From the NCBI GenBank assembly GCA_963779515.1, contig CAVZYN010000012.1:1-64000 (forward strand): 64,000 nucleotides of DNA, given 5' to 3'. Every line of letters begins with the position of its first letter. Position 1 is the stretch's first letter. The translations under genes and the position numbers were made by a program. Origin of the DNA: CAVZYN01 sp963779515 (lineage in GTDB: Bacteria > Pseudomonadota > Alphaproteobacteria > Rhizobiales > Hyphomicrobiaceae). The notes under the pieces are model-generated. The model did not search any database. It was not told the origin of the DNA and saw only the letters and a program-made list of their open reading frames with translations. This document shows positions 57,521 through 64,000 of this stretch, piece by piece.

Positions 57521-58770
57521 GCGAAGAAATCATGCGCCTTGATCAGCGCCTCCGCAAGAGCGTCGACGTCGGCCTTGGTGTTGTACATCGCGAACGAGGC
57601 GCGGCACGTCGCCGTGACGCCGAGCCGATCCATCAGCGGCTGTGCGCAGTGGTGGCCCGCCCGCACCGCCACACCCGACCGGTCGATGATGGTCGAGATA
57701 TCGTGCGGATGCAGCCCGTCGACCGAGAACGCGATGATCGCGCCCTTGCCCTTGGCGCGGCCGTGAATCTTCAACCAATTGAGGCCGGCCAGCCGCTCAT
57801 TGGCGTAGGCCAACAGATCCGCCTCGTGCGCCGCGATGTTTTCGCGCCCGATCTGCATCATATAGTTGAGCGCGGCGCCAAGCCCGATCGCCGGCACGAT
57901 CGATGGTGTTCCCGCCTCGAACTTGTGCGGCGTCTTGGCATAGGTGATCGCGTCGGTTTTGACGCTCTCGATCATCTCGCCGCCCCCCATGTAGGGCGGC
58001 ATGGCGTCGAGATGCCGCTTCTGGGCGTAGAGCACGCCGATGCCCGATGGCCCATAGGTTTTGTGGCCGGTGAATACGTAGAAGTCGGCATCGAGTTCGC
58101 GCACATCGACCGGCATATGAACCGCGGCCTGACTGCCGTCGACGAGCACCGGGATGCCCTTGGCGTGCGCCATGCGGATGATCAGCTTCAGCGGCACCAC
58201 AGTGCCGAGCACATTCGACATGTGCGTGATCGCGACCATCTTGGTCTTGGGCGTCAGCAGCTTCTCGAACTCATCGAGTAGGAACGTGCCGTCGTCGGCG
58301 ATCGGCGCCCATTTCAGCACCGCGCCGCGCCGTTCACGATGGAAGTGCCACGGTACGATGTTGGAGTGGTGCTCCATGATCGAGAGGACGATCTCGTCGC
58401 CCTCCTTGATCGCCATGCCGCCAAATGACTGGGCGACGAGGTTGATCGCCTCGGTCGCATTGCGCGTGAAGATGATCTCGTCCACCGAGCCGGCATTCAA
58501 GAAGCGGCGTACGGTCTCGCGCGCGTCTTCGAACTTCTGCGTCGCAGTATTGGAGAGATAATGCAGCCCGCGATGCACATTCGCGTACTCCATCTTATAG
58601 GTGTAATCCATCGCTTCGAGCACGGAGCGCGGCTTCTGGGCCGAGGCGCCGTTATCGAGATACGTCAGCGGTTTGCCGTAGATGTCGCGGAACAGGATCG
58701 GGAAGTCGGCGCGGATGGCGTCGACGTCATAGCGCCGAAGTGCTGCCGATGCTGGGGTGCGGTCTTGCAT
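57517..58770 (-). CDS. sufS: cysteine desulfurase SufS
   Basis: 417 residues, class II desulfurase: DNGASAQKPRSVLEAM, EIVLSIMEHHSNIVPWHF, PLP lysine K237 in FYVFTGHKTYGPSGIGVLYA and the catalytic Cys C375 in RAGHHCAQPLM within a short loop (class II). It mobilises sulfur from cysteine to the SUF scaffold. 53 bases downstream of sufD. No sufE was seen next to it, so the sulfur acceptor must be elsewhere in the genome or SufT takes part. Confidence 0.95.
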   Translation of the reverse strand: MQDRTPASAALRRYDVDAIRADFPILFRDIYGKPLTYLDNGASAQKPRSVLEAMDYTYKMEYANVHRGLHYLSNTATQKFEDARETVRRFLNAGSVDEIIFTRNATEAINLVAQSFGGMAIKEGDEIVLSIMEHHSNIVPWHFHRERRGAVLKWAPIADDGTFLLDEFEKLLTPKTKMVAITHMSNVLGTVVPLKLIIRMAHAKGIPVLVDGSQAAVHMPVDVRELDADFYVFTGHKTYGPSGIGVLYAQKRHLDAMPPYMGGGEMIESVKTDAITYAKTPHKFEAGTPSIVPAIGLGAALNYMMQIGRENIAAHEADLLAYANERLAGLNWLKIHGRAKGKGAIIAFSVDGLHPHDISTIIDRSGVAVRAGHHCAQPLMDRLGVTATCRASFAMYNTKADVDALAEALIKAHDFFA

Positions 58771-58823
58771 TTTTAATCCGTTGGTCTTTGCCGAGAACAG
58801 CGCCGGGATGGGCGCCTCGCAAC

Positions 58824-60155
58824 TTATGCCTTCAATCCCTTGAGCCAGCTGCCGGCCGTCTCACGCAACGCATCACGCAGTGTCTCGTGTTCGATTTTTT
58901 CGATCACTTCGCCGATGAAGGCTTCGATCAAGAGCGCGCGCGCTTCGTCTTTCGGAATGCCGCGGGACGCCAGATAGAACATCATGTCGCCGTCGATCTC
59001 GGCAGATGTCGCACCATGCCCGCAGACAACGTCGTCGGCGAAAATCTCGAGTTCGGGTTTGGAGTCAAACTCGGCGTCCTCCGACAGCATCAGAGCTTGC
59101 GACATCTGCTTGCCGTCGGTTTTCTGTGCGTCGGGACGGACGATCACTTTTCCCTGGAAGACGCCGCGCGCGCGATCGTCCAGCACGACCTTATAGAGTT
59201 CACGGCTTTCGCAGGACGGCACCGCGTGATCGATCACCAAGGTCGTGTCCACGTGTTCATTGCCGCGGCCGAGGAATGCGCCGGAAATGTCGAGCTTGGC
59301 GCCCTCGCCGCCGAACGTCGCGAACACCTGATTGCGTGCCAGGGCCGTGTCGGTCGTGAACAGAAATGCGCGATAGATGCTGCCGGTGCCGAGCTTTGGC
59401 ACCCAAGATGCCAAGTGGGTCGCCGCGGCGCCCTCGTTGGTCACTTTGACATGCGTGACATTGGCATGATCGCCAATGGTCACCTCGGTCGCCGTGTTGG
59501 TCTGGCCACTGGCCGCGCCGGTAACGGCTGATTGCACCTCGATGATCGTAGCTTCGGCCTTGGCGCCGACGCTGATCACGTGCCGCATCGAAATCATCCG
59601 CGCCGAGCCCGCCCCGCGCAGCGCGACCAGCAGCAGCGGCTTATCAAGCCTGGCGCCGGCAGAAATTCGTACCACGGCGCCGTCCGTCATCAGCGCCGTG
59701 TTGAGCGCGACGATCGCTTCGCCCGCTGGCGCGCCACTGCGTGCAAGGCCTTCCGCAACGGCATCCGGCGCTTTGCCCAGAATGTTCGCGAGCGACATGA
59801 CCTCGAGGCCCGACGCCCCATCGATGCGCGACAGTTCAGGGTCGTACTGGCCGTCGACGAACGTCATGCGATAGGCATCGAGCCGGGCGAGCGCACCGAG
59901 CGCCTCGTCGGCATGCGCCTGCGACACGGCAGCGCCGGCGCCCGCGACGTTGACCGCATCCTTCAGCGCCGCACGCAAATCCGTATATTTCCATTCCTCG
60001 ACACGGCGATGCGGCAAGCCGAGTTCCTGGAACCTGGCCATCGCCGAGCGCCGGAGCGCGCCGACGCCCTTGCCGCCCGGCAGCTTTGCCGCCACGGCGT
60101 CGAACTGCTCGGCGAGCGCCGTTTCAGCCTTGGTCTTCATCACTGCGACGGTCAT
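58824..60155 (-). CDS. sufD: Fe-S cluster assembly protein SufD
   Basis: 443 residues from ATG 60155, chosen because MTVAVMKTKAETALAEQFD begins the SufD-like N-terminus and a longer frame to 60317 is rich in unrelated sequence. The SufD/B parallel beta-helix is visible as GASGLEVMSLANILG, GVFQGKVIVRPDAQKTDGKQMSQALMLSEDAEFDSKPELEIFADDVVCGHGATSAEIDGD and the C-terminal LLIEAFIGEVIEKIEHE. Partner of SufB and SufC in the scaffold. 189 bases after the sufC stop, the gap holding an inverted repeat. Confidence 0.93.
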   Translation of the reverse strand: MTVAVMKTKAETALAEQFDAVAAKLPGGKGVGALRRSAMARFQELGLPHRRVEEWKYTDLRAALKDAVNVAGAGAAVSQAHADEALGALARLDAYRMTFVDGQYDPELSRIDGASGLEVMSLANILGKAPDAVAEGLARSGAPAGEAIVALNTALMTDGAVVRISAGARLDKPLLLVALRGAGSARMISMRHVISVGAKAEATIIEVQSAVTGAASGQTNTATEVTIGDHANVTHVKVTNEGAAATHLASWVPKLGTGSIYRAFLFTTDTALARNQVFATFGGEGAKLDISGAFLGRGNEHVDTTLVIDHAVPSCESRELYKVVLDDRARGVFQGKVIVRPDAQKTDGKQMSQALMLSEDAEFDSKPELEIFADDVVCGHGATSAEIDGDMMFYLASRGIPKDEARALLIEAFIGEVIEKIEHETLRDALRETAGSWLKGLKA

Positions 60156-60180
60156 GATCTTTTCCGAATGCAAAACGTAG

Positions 60181-60278
60181 GTTGGGTTAGCGCGGGCAAA
60201 CCTGGGAGCGAGGCTTTCCGTTTTCGATCCGCGCGTAACCCAACACGATCGAAGTCCGGCAAGCTGTTGGGTTACGCG
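60181..60278. repeat. GTTGGGTTACGCG inverted/direct repeat between sufC and sufD
   Basis: GTTGGGTTAGCGCGG (60181-60195), then CCGCGCGTAACCCAAC (60229-60244) as its inverted copy, then GTTGGGTTACGCG (60266-60278) as a third copy. The arms match within one base and are widely found near-palindromes of this type in alphaproteobacterial intergenic DNA (general knowledge). It falls in an operon gap and could be a processing or attenuation site. Confidence 0.65.
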
Positions 60279-60318
60279 TGGATCAAGGGCTGGGCAATCG
60301 CTCTTGATCTGGACCACG

Positions 60319-61101
60319 CTAAACCAACCTGCGCCTCACTAGTTTCAGGCAGCCTTGGTCTTGAACTCGGCATAACCCGATCTTCTCGAGCTCGAGTGCC
60401 AGTTCGGGGCCGCCGGTTTTCTGGATCTTGCCGTGTGCGAGCACGTGCACCTTGTCCGGCTTGATGTAGGTCAAGAGCCGCTGATAGTGCGTGATCACCA
60501 GCATCGCGCGATCGGCGTTGCGCAGCTTGTTGGCGCCCTCCGATACGATCCGGATGGCATCGATGTCGAGGCCTGAGTCGGTCTCATCGAGCACGCACAG
60601 CGTCGGCTCCAGCATCGACATCTGCAGGATTTCCATGCGCTTCTTTTCGCCGCCCGAGAACCCAACGTTCAATGGCCGCTTCAGCATCTCGTCCTTGACG
60701 CCGAGCTCGGCGGCCTTGGCCTTGATCACTTTCAGGAACTCCGGCGTCGAGAGCTCCTTCTGCTGGCGGCGCTTGCGCACGGAATTCACCGCCGCGCGCA
60801 GGAACGTCATGGTCGCGACACCCGGGATCTCCATTGGATATTGGAAAGCGAGGAACACGCCTTTGGCGGCGCGTTCATCAGGTGCCATCTCGAGGATCGA
60901 TTCGCCGTTCCAGAGGATGTCGCCGTCCGTCACCGCGTAGTCCTCACGGCCCGCGAGGACGTACGCCAGTGTCGATTTGCCGGAGCCGTTCGGGCCCATG
61001 ATGGCGTGTACCTGGCCCTTGGGCACGGTGAGGCTCACGCCTTTGAGAATCTCCGTGCCTTCTTCTGCGATCTTTACGCGTAGGTTCTTGATCTCGAGCA
61101 T
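60319..61101 (-). CDS. sufC: SUF ABC-type ATPase SufC, C-terminal frame break
   Basis: 250-260 residues: Walker A GPNGSGKSTLAYVLAGRE, LNVGFSGGEKKRMEILQM (signature with FSGGEKKR), Walker B LCVLDETDSGLDIDAIRIV and H-loop LVITHYQRLLTYI. Both SufC-specific blocks are intact. The last residues as read (IGLCRVQDQGCLKLVRRRLV) are out of frame: removing one C of the CCC at 60376-60378 gives IGYAEFKTKAA and a stop at 60345-60347, the ending of SufC proteins. ATG 61101 (MLEIKNLRVKIAEEGTEIL) was chosen by homology to the family start; an upstream Met is out of register with it. Confidence 0.93.
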   Translation of the reverse strand: MLEIKNLRVKIAEEGTEILKGVSLTVPKGQVHAIMGPNGSGKSTLAYVLAGREDYAVTDGDILWNGESILEMAPDERAAKGVFLAFQYPMEIPGVATMTFLRAAVNSVRKRRQQKELSTPEFLKVIKAKAAELGVKDEMLKRPLNVGFSGGEKKRMEILQMSMLEPTLCVLDETDSGLDIDAIRIVSEGANKLRNADRAMLVITHYQRLLTYIKPDKVHVLAHGKIQKTGGPELALELEKIGLCRVQDQGCLKLVRRRLV

Positions 61102-61147
61102 TGCGTCCGACGTCTCCAGGTACAGGCATTCAAAGCGCACGTGCGCC

Positions 61148-61426
61148 TTACTTCTTGTTTGTGCCGATCACTTCGATCTCGGCTGGATAGACAACGCCCA
61201 TCCATTCGCAGCCCGGCTTCTTCGCCTTCGCCGCGCTATTGAATTCGACGAGGAAGGCAGAGCCCTTCTCGAAGGTCTCGACGACAGTCACGACATCGCC
61301 GGCCTTGAGGGCAAGCCCAGGCTTCGTCACCGACAGAGCATTGCGCTCGCGTGCTTCGCGCTCGTCAAACGCCCGCATCAGCCGCGCCGTCATCACCACG
61401 CCCTGTACTTCCGCCATATCCCTCAT
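61148..61426 (-). CDS. DUF4926-like small protein inside the SUF operon
   Basis: 92 residues. The C-terminal 60 residues (LALKAGDVVTVVETFEKGSAFLVEFNSA) have the SH3-like strand pattern of DUF4926, whose members are often short and found next to toxin or enzyme genes. Between sufC (47 bases away) and sufB (124 bases away), so it is in the operon, which is not standard. Start Met at 61426. No cysteines suited to Fe-S binding except one. Function in SUF unknown. Confidence 0.6.
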   Translation of the reverse strand: MRDMAEVQGVVMTARLMRAFDEREARERNALSVTKPGLALKAGDVVTVVETFEKGSAFLVEFNSAAKAKKPGCEWMGVVYPAEIEVIGTNKK

Positions 61427-61549
61427 ATTGACCTCCTACAATGGCCAGCGGTTGGGGGAACCAACCGGCCGATCCTTGGAAAAATTTCCTCTGCACTCGA
61501 TTTTCAGCGTGGTCATTCGCGAGCCGCGCCTTACGCACACAGACTTCAA

Positions 61550-63019
61550 CTACCCGACCGAACCCTCAAGCGAGATCCCGATCAGCTTCTGCGTTTCTGC
61601 CATGAATTCCATGGGCAATTGCTGCAACACGTCACGGACAAAGCCGTTGACGATCAGGGCGACCGCTTCCTCCTCGGAAAGGCCGCGCTGCATGCAGTAG
61701 AACAACTTGTCTTCCGAGATCTTCGATGTCGTCGCTTCATGTTCGAAGTGGGACGAGGCATTCTTGGCCTCGATATAGGGCACCGTGTGGGCGCCGCACT
61801 TGTTGCCGATCAGCAGGCTGTCGCAATTTGTGAAGTTGCGCGTATTCGTTGCCTTGCGATGGGCCGACACCAGACCGCGATAGGTGTTCTGCGAGTGGCC
61901 GGCGGCAATGCCCTTCGAGATGATGCGGCTCGACGTATTCTTGCCGAGGTGGATCATCTTGGTGCCGCTGTCGACCTGCTGATAGCCGTTGGAAATCGCG
62001 ATCGAATAGAACTCGCCGCGGCTGCCGTCGCCGCGCAGGATGCAGCTTGGATACTTCCACGTGATCGCGGAACCGGTTTCGACCTGGGTCCACGAGATCT
62101 TGGAATTGCGGCCCCGGCAATCGCCACGTTTTGTGACGAAATTGTAGATGCCGCCCTTGCCATTCTTGTCGCCCGGATACCAATTCTGCACCGTCGAGTA
62201 TTTGATCTCGGCATCATCGAGCGCGACCAGTTCGACGACCGCCGCATGCAGCTGGTTCTCGTCACGCATCGGCGCGGTGCAGCCCTCGAGGTAGGACACG
62301 TAGCTGCCCTTGTCGGCGATGATGAGCGTGCGCTCGAACTGGCCGGTCTTCTTCTCGTTGATGCGGAAGTAGGTCGACAGTTCCATCGGGCAGCGCACAC
62401 CCTCGGGGATGTAGACGAACGAGCCATCCGAGAACACCGCTGAGTTGAGCGCCGCGTAGTAGTTGTCCGACTGCGGCACGACTGTGCCGAGGTACTTCTT
62501 GACCAGTTCGGGATGCTCGCGCATCGCCTCCGAGATCGAACAGAAGATCACGCCGGCCTTGCGCAGCTCATCCTTGAAGGTGGTGACGACGGAGACGCTA
62601 TCGAACACGGCATCGACGGCGACGCGCGATGAAGTCACGCCCGCCAGGATTTCCTGCTCCTTCAACGGAATGCCAAGCTTCGCATAGGTCTTCAGGAGTT
62701 CGGGATCGACGTCCTTCAGGCTCTTGGGGCCTTCCGTCGATCGGGGCGCCGCGTAGTAATGCAAATCCTGGAAATCGATCTTCGGATAGTTGACGCGCGC
62801 CCAGGTCGGTTCTTCGAGCACTTTCCAGCGGCGATAGGCGTCGAGGCGCCATTCCAGCATCCAGGCCGGCTCGGCTTTCTTGTCCGAGATGAACTTGACG
62901 ATGTCTTCGTTCAAGCCTTTCGGCGCGAGGACCGTATCGATCTTCGTCTCAAATCCGTACTTGTACTGGTCGACGTCGATCGTCTTGACCTGATCAATCG
63001 TCTGTTGAACCGCTGCCAT
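61550..63019 (-). CDS. sufB: Fe-S cluster assembly scaffold SufB
   Basis: 489 residues: MAAVQQTIDQVKTIDVDQYKYGFETKIDTVLAPKGLNEDIVKFIS start, WRLDAYRRWKVLEEPTWARV, EGVRCPMELSTYFRINEKKTGQFERTLIIADKGSYVSYLEGCTAPMRDENQLHAAVVEL with the conserved Cys, KNTSSRIISKGIAAGHSQNTYRGLVSAHRKATNTRNFTNCDSLLIGNKCGAHTVPYIEAKNASSHFEHEATTSKISEDKLFYC. The glycine- and Cys-rich beta-helix and its C-terminal Cys (in NKCGAHT and NFTNCDS) are those of SufB, which accepts sulfur. Downstream of the second cysteine desulfurase, 40 bases. Confidence 0.95.
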   Translation of the reverse strand: MAAVQQTIDQVKTIDVDQYKYGFETKIDTVLAPKGLNEDIVKFISDKKAEPAWMLEWRLDAYRRWKVLEEPTWARVNYPKIDFQDLHYYAAPRSTEGPKSLKDVDPELLKTYAKLGIPLKEQEILAGVTSSRVAVDAVFDSVSVVTTFKDELRKAGVIFCSISEAMREHPELVKKYLGTVVPQSDNYYAALNSAVFSDGSFVYIPEGVRCPMELSTYFRINEKKTGQFERTLIIADKGSYVSYLEGCTAPMRDENQLHAAVVELVALDDAEIKYSTVQNWYPGDKNGKGGIYNFVTKRGDCRGRNSKISWTQVETGSAITWKYPSCILRGDGSRGEFYSIAISNGYQQVDSGTKMIHLGKNTSSRIISKGIAAGHSQNTYRGLVSAHRKATNTRNFTNCDSLLIGNKCGAHTVPYIEAKNASSHFEHEATTSKISEDKLFYCMQRGLSEEEAVALIVNGFVRDVLQQLPMEFMAETQKLIGISLEGSVG

Positions 63020-63059
63020 TCCAAACTCCAGTTCGTGGTCTCGATAGTGCCAGCCGCGG

Positions 63060-64000
63060 CTAAGCCGCCAGCGCTGATTTCTCCGTCAGTCGCGTCCACG
63101 CCGCGACAAACGCCTGCACATCTTCATCCGTCGTCTCGGGCCCAATGCTGACGCGCACTGCGCCGCGCATCACGTCGGCGCTCAAACCCATCGCCTTCAG
63201 CACATGGCTTTCTGCGACCTTGCCGGATGAGCATGCCGAACCGGCACTGATCGCGAAACCGGCTAAGTCCATAGCGATCACGAACGTCTCCGCCAAGCGG
63301 CCAGGTGCTGCGAGGCAAGTTGTATTGTCCAGGCGAACCGCGCCATTGCCAATCACTACGGTCGCCGGTGTGGCTTGGAGCACCGCACGCTCCAACATGT
63401 CGCGGCGGCGGCGCACGTCCGGCCGTTGGCCGAGTGCTTTTAAGGCAACCTCCGCCGCGGCACCGAACCCGGCGATCGCGGCGACGTTTTCGGTTCCGGC
63501 CCGGCGGCGGCGTTCCTGTCCGCCACCCCGCACGAGTGCCGGTAGATCGGTTCCCGCACGTGAGATCAGCGCGCCGATACCCTTCGGTCCGCCAATCTTG
63601 TGCGCGGCCAGCGCAACATAGTCGACATCCTCGAGCAGCGCCGCCAGAGGCAACCGGCCCGCCGCCTGCACGGCGTCGCAGTGCATCGCCAGGCCATGCG
63701 CGCGCGCGAAGGCCGCGGTCTCGGCGACCGGCTGCAGTACACCCGTCTCGCTGTTTGCGGCCTGCAACGCGACAAGCGCGCGGCCGAATGGCTCTGATCC
63801 ACGCAGCCAGTGTGCGGCAATGGTTTCGGCCGCGGCGATGCCGTCACGCGAGACCGGGATTTCGACAATGCGTGCGCCCGACGCCCGCGCCGGTCCCAGC
63901 ACGCTGTCGTGCTCGATACCGCTCAAGAAAATCGTATCCCAACCGGCGGCCATCACCGTGGCGTTGGCCTCGGTCGCACCGGAGGTAAAAATCACATCCG
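63060..64000 (-). CDS. cysteine desulfurase (IscS/NifS class I), 5' end beyond window
   Basis: At least 314 residues are visible; the frame is still open at the right edge (DVIFTSGATEANAT), so the N-terminal part is missing. PLP lysine in AAHKIGGPKGIGAL, cofactor His in SGIEHDSVLGP, and the catalytic Cys in AISAGSACSSGKV with a longer SSG loop typical of class I (IscS/NifS) rather than SufS. Probably the first or second gene of the SUF operon (often with an iscR-like regulator upstream, outside the window). Two desulfurases in one SUF operon, one of each class, is a known alphaproteobacterial arrangement. Confidence 0.9.
   Translation of the reverse strand, partial: DVIFTSGATEANATVMAAGWDTIFLSGIEHDSVLGPARASGARIVEIPVSRDGIAAAETIAAHWLRGSEPFGRALVALQAANSETGVLQPVAETAAFARAHGLAMHCDAVQAAGRLPLAALLEDVDYVALAAHKIGGPKGIGALISRAGTDLPALVRGGGQERRRRAGTENVAAIAGFGAAAEVALKALGQRPDVRRRRDMLERAVLQATPATVVIGNGAVRLDNTTCLAAPGRLAETFVIAMDLAGFAISAGSACSSGKVAESHVLKAMGLSADVMRGAVRVSIGPETTDEDVQAFVAAWTRLTEKSALAA

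Noticed and set aside
1..64000. tRNA, rRNA, transposase or integrase genes.
   Set aside because: None could be recognised by inspection; a tRNA scan was not possible here, so a short tRNA could still have been missed.

Overview
The window is high-GC, densely packed bacterial chromosome from an alphaproteobacterium, most likely Hyphomicrobiales (Rhizobiales), close to the Bradyrhizobium/Rhodopseudomonas side of the order. The pointers are a MarR-response regulator-kinase trio divergent from ilvE (the petP-petR arrangement), a sufB-sufC-sufD-sufS-sufT run with an extra cysteine desulfurase, a BigR/Blh persulfide pair, and many TRAP, TTT and ABC importers for organic acids. This is inference from gene content and order; there is no rRNA in the window to settle it. 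I see no tRNA, CRISPR array, transposase or phage gene.

Layout. 0-4.4 kb: a beta-hydroxyacid dehydrogenase cut by the window edge, two small envelope proteins, and two frame-disrupted secreted genes (a caspase-like protease and a small neighbour). 4.4-8.2 kb: ilvE and, divergently, MarR/OmpR-type regulator/EnvZ-like kinase. 8.2-13.2 kb (minus): a catabolic operon of an arylsulfotransferase-like protein, a DapA-like aldolase and a TRAP importer. 13.3-16.3 kb: envelope proteins (HExxH peptidase, discoidin-like domain protein, frame-disrupted D-Ala-D-Ala dipeptidase, secreted protein). 16.5-18.1 kb: an oxidoreductase and a histidine phosphatase. 18.2-26.6 kb: a Wzx/Wzy-type exopolysaccharide locus (glycosyltransferase, polymerase/ligase, initiating phosphotransferase, Wzc kinase, beta-barrel, Wza), including a candidate 33-codon gene not in any obvious family. 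26.8-35.9 kb (minus): aminotransferase, amidase, a second TRAP importer and TctA/TctB. 36.1-40.3 kb: enoyl-CoA hydratase, an exported intradiol dioxygenase, a second beta-hydroxyacid dehydrogenase, haloacid dehalogenase, a frame-disrupted isomerase and a decayed toxin-antitoxin remnant. 40.3-43.4 kb: gene-poor accessory stretch with repeats and orphan membrane proteins. 43.4-46 kb: ABC permease and binding protein (their likely ATPase is at 53.4 kb). 46.1-46.8 kb: VapBC-like pair. 46.9-54.3 kb: tartrate/isopropylmalate-type dehydrogenase, BigR-Blh, tannase-like esterase, hydrolase, SCP2-like protein, ABC ATPase. 54.3-57.1 kb: Nnr, a VOC protein and HigBA. 57.1-64 kb (minus): the SUF iron-sulfur assembly operon, running off the right end.

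Together the genes read as the core of a free-living heterotroph that scavenges organic acids and aromatic or ester-linked compounds, makes a secreted polysaccharide, handles sulfide/persulfide stress and builds Fe-S clusters by SUF.

A striking property of the record is the number of one-base frame breaks: at least ten, in eight genes, several at short homopolymers and several in genes that should be under selection (sufC, the initiating glycosyltransferase). Two adjacent genes each carry a pair of breaks that cancel. The simplest reading is residual sequencing or assembly error, so the pseudogene calls here should be checked against reads before any biology is inferred from them.
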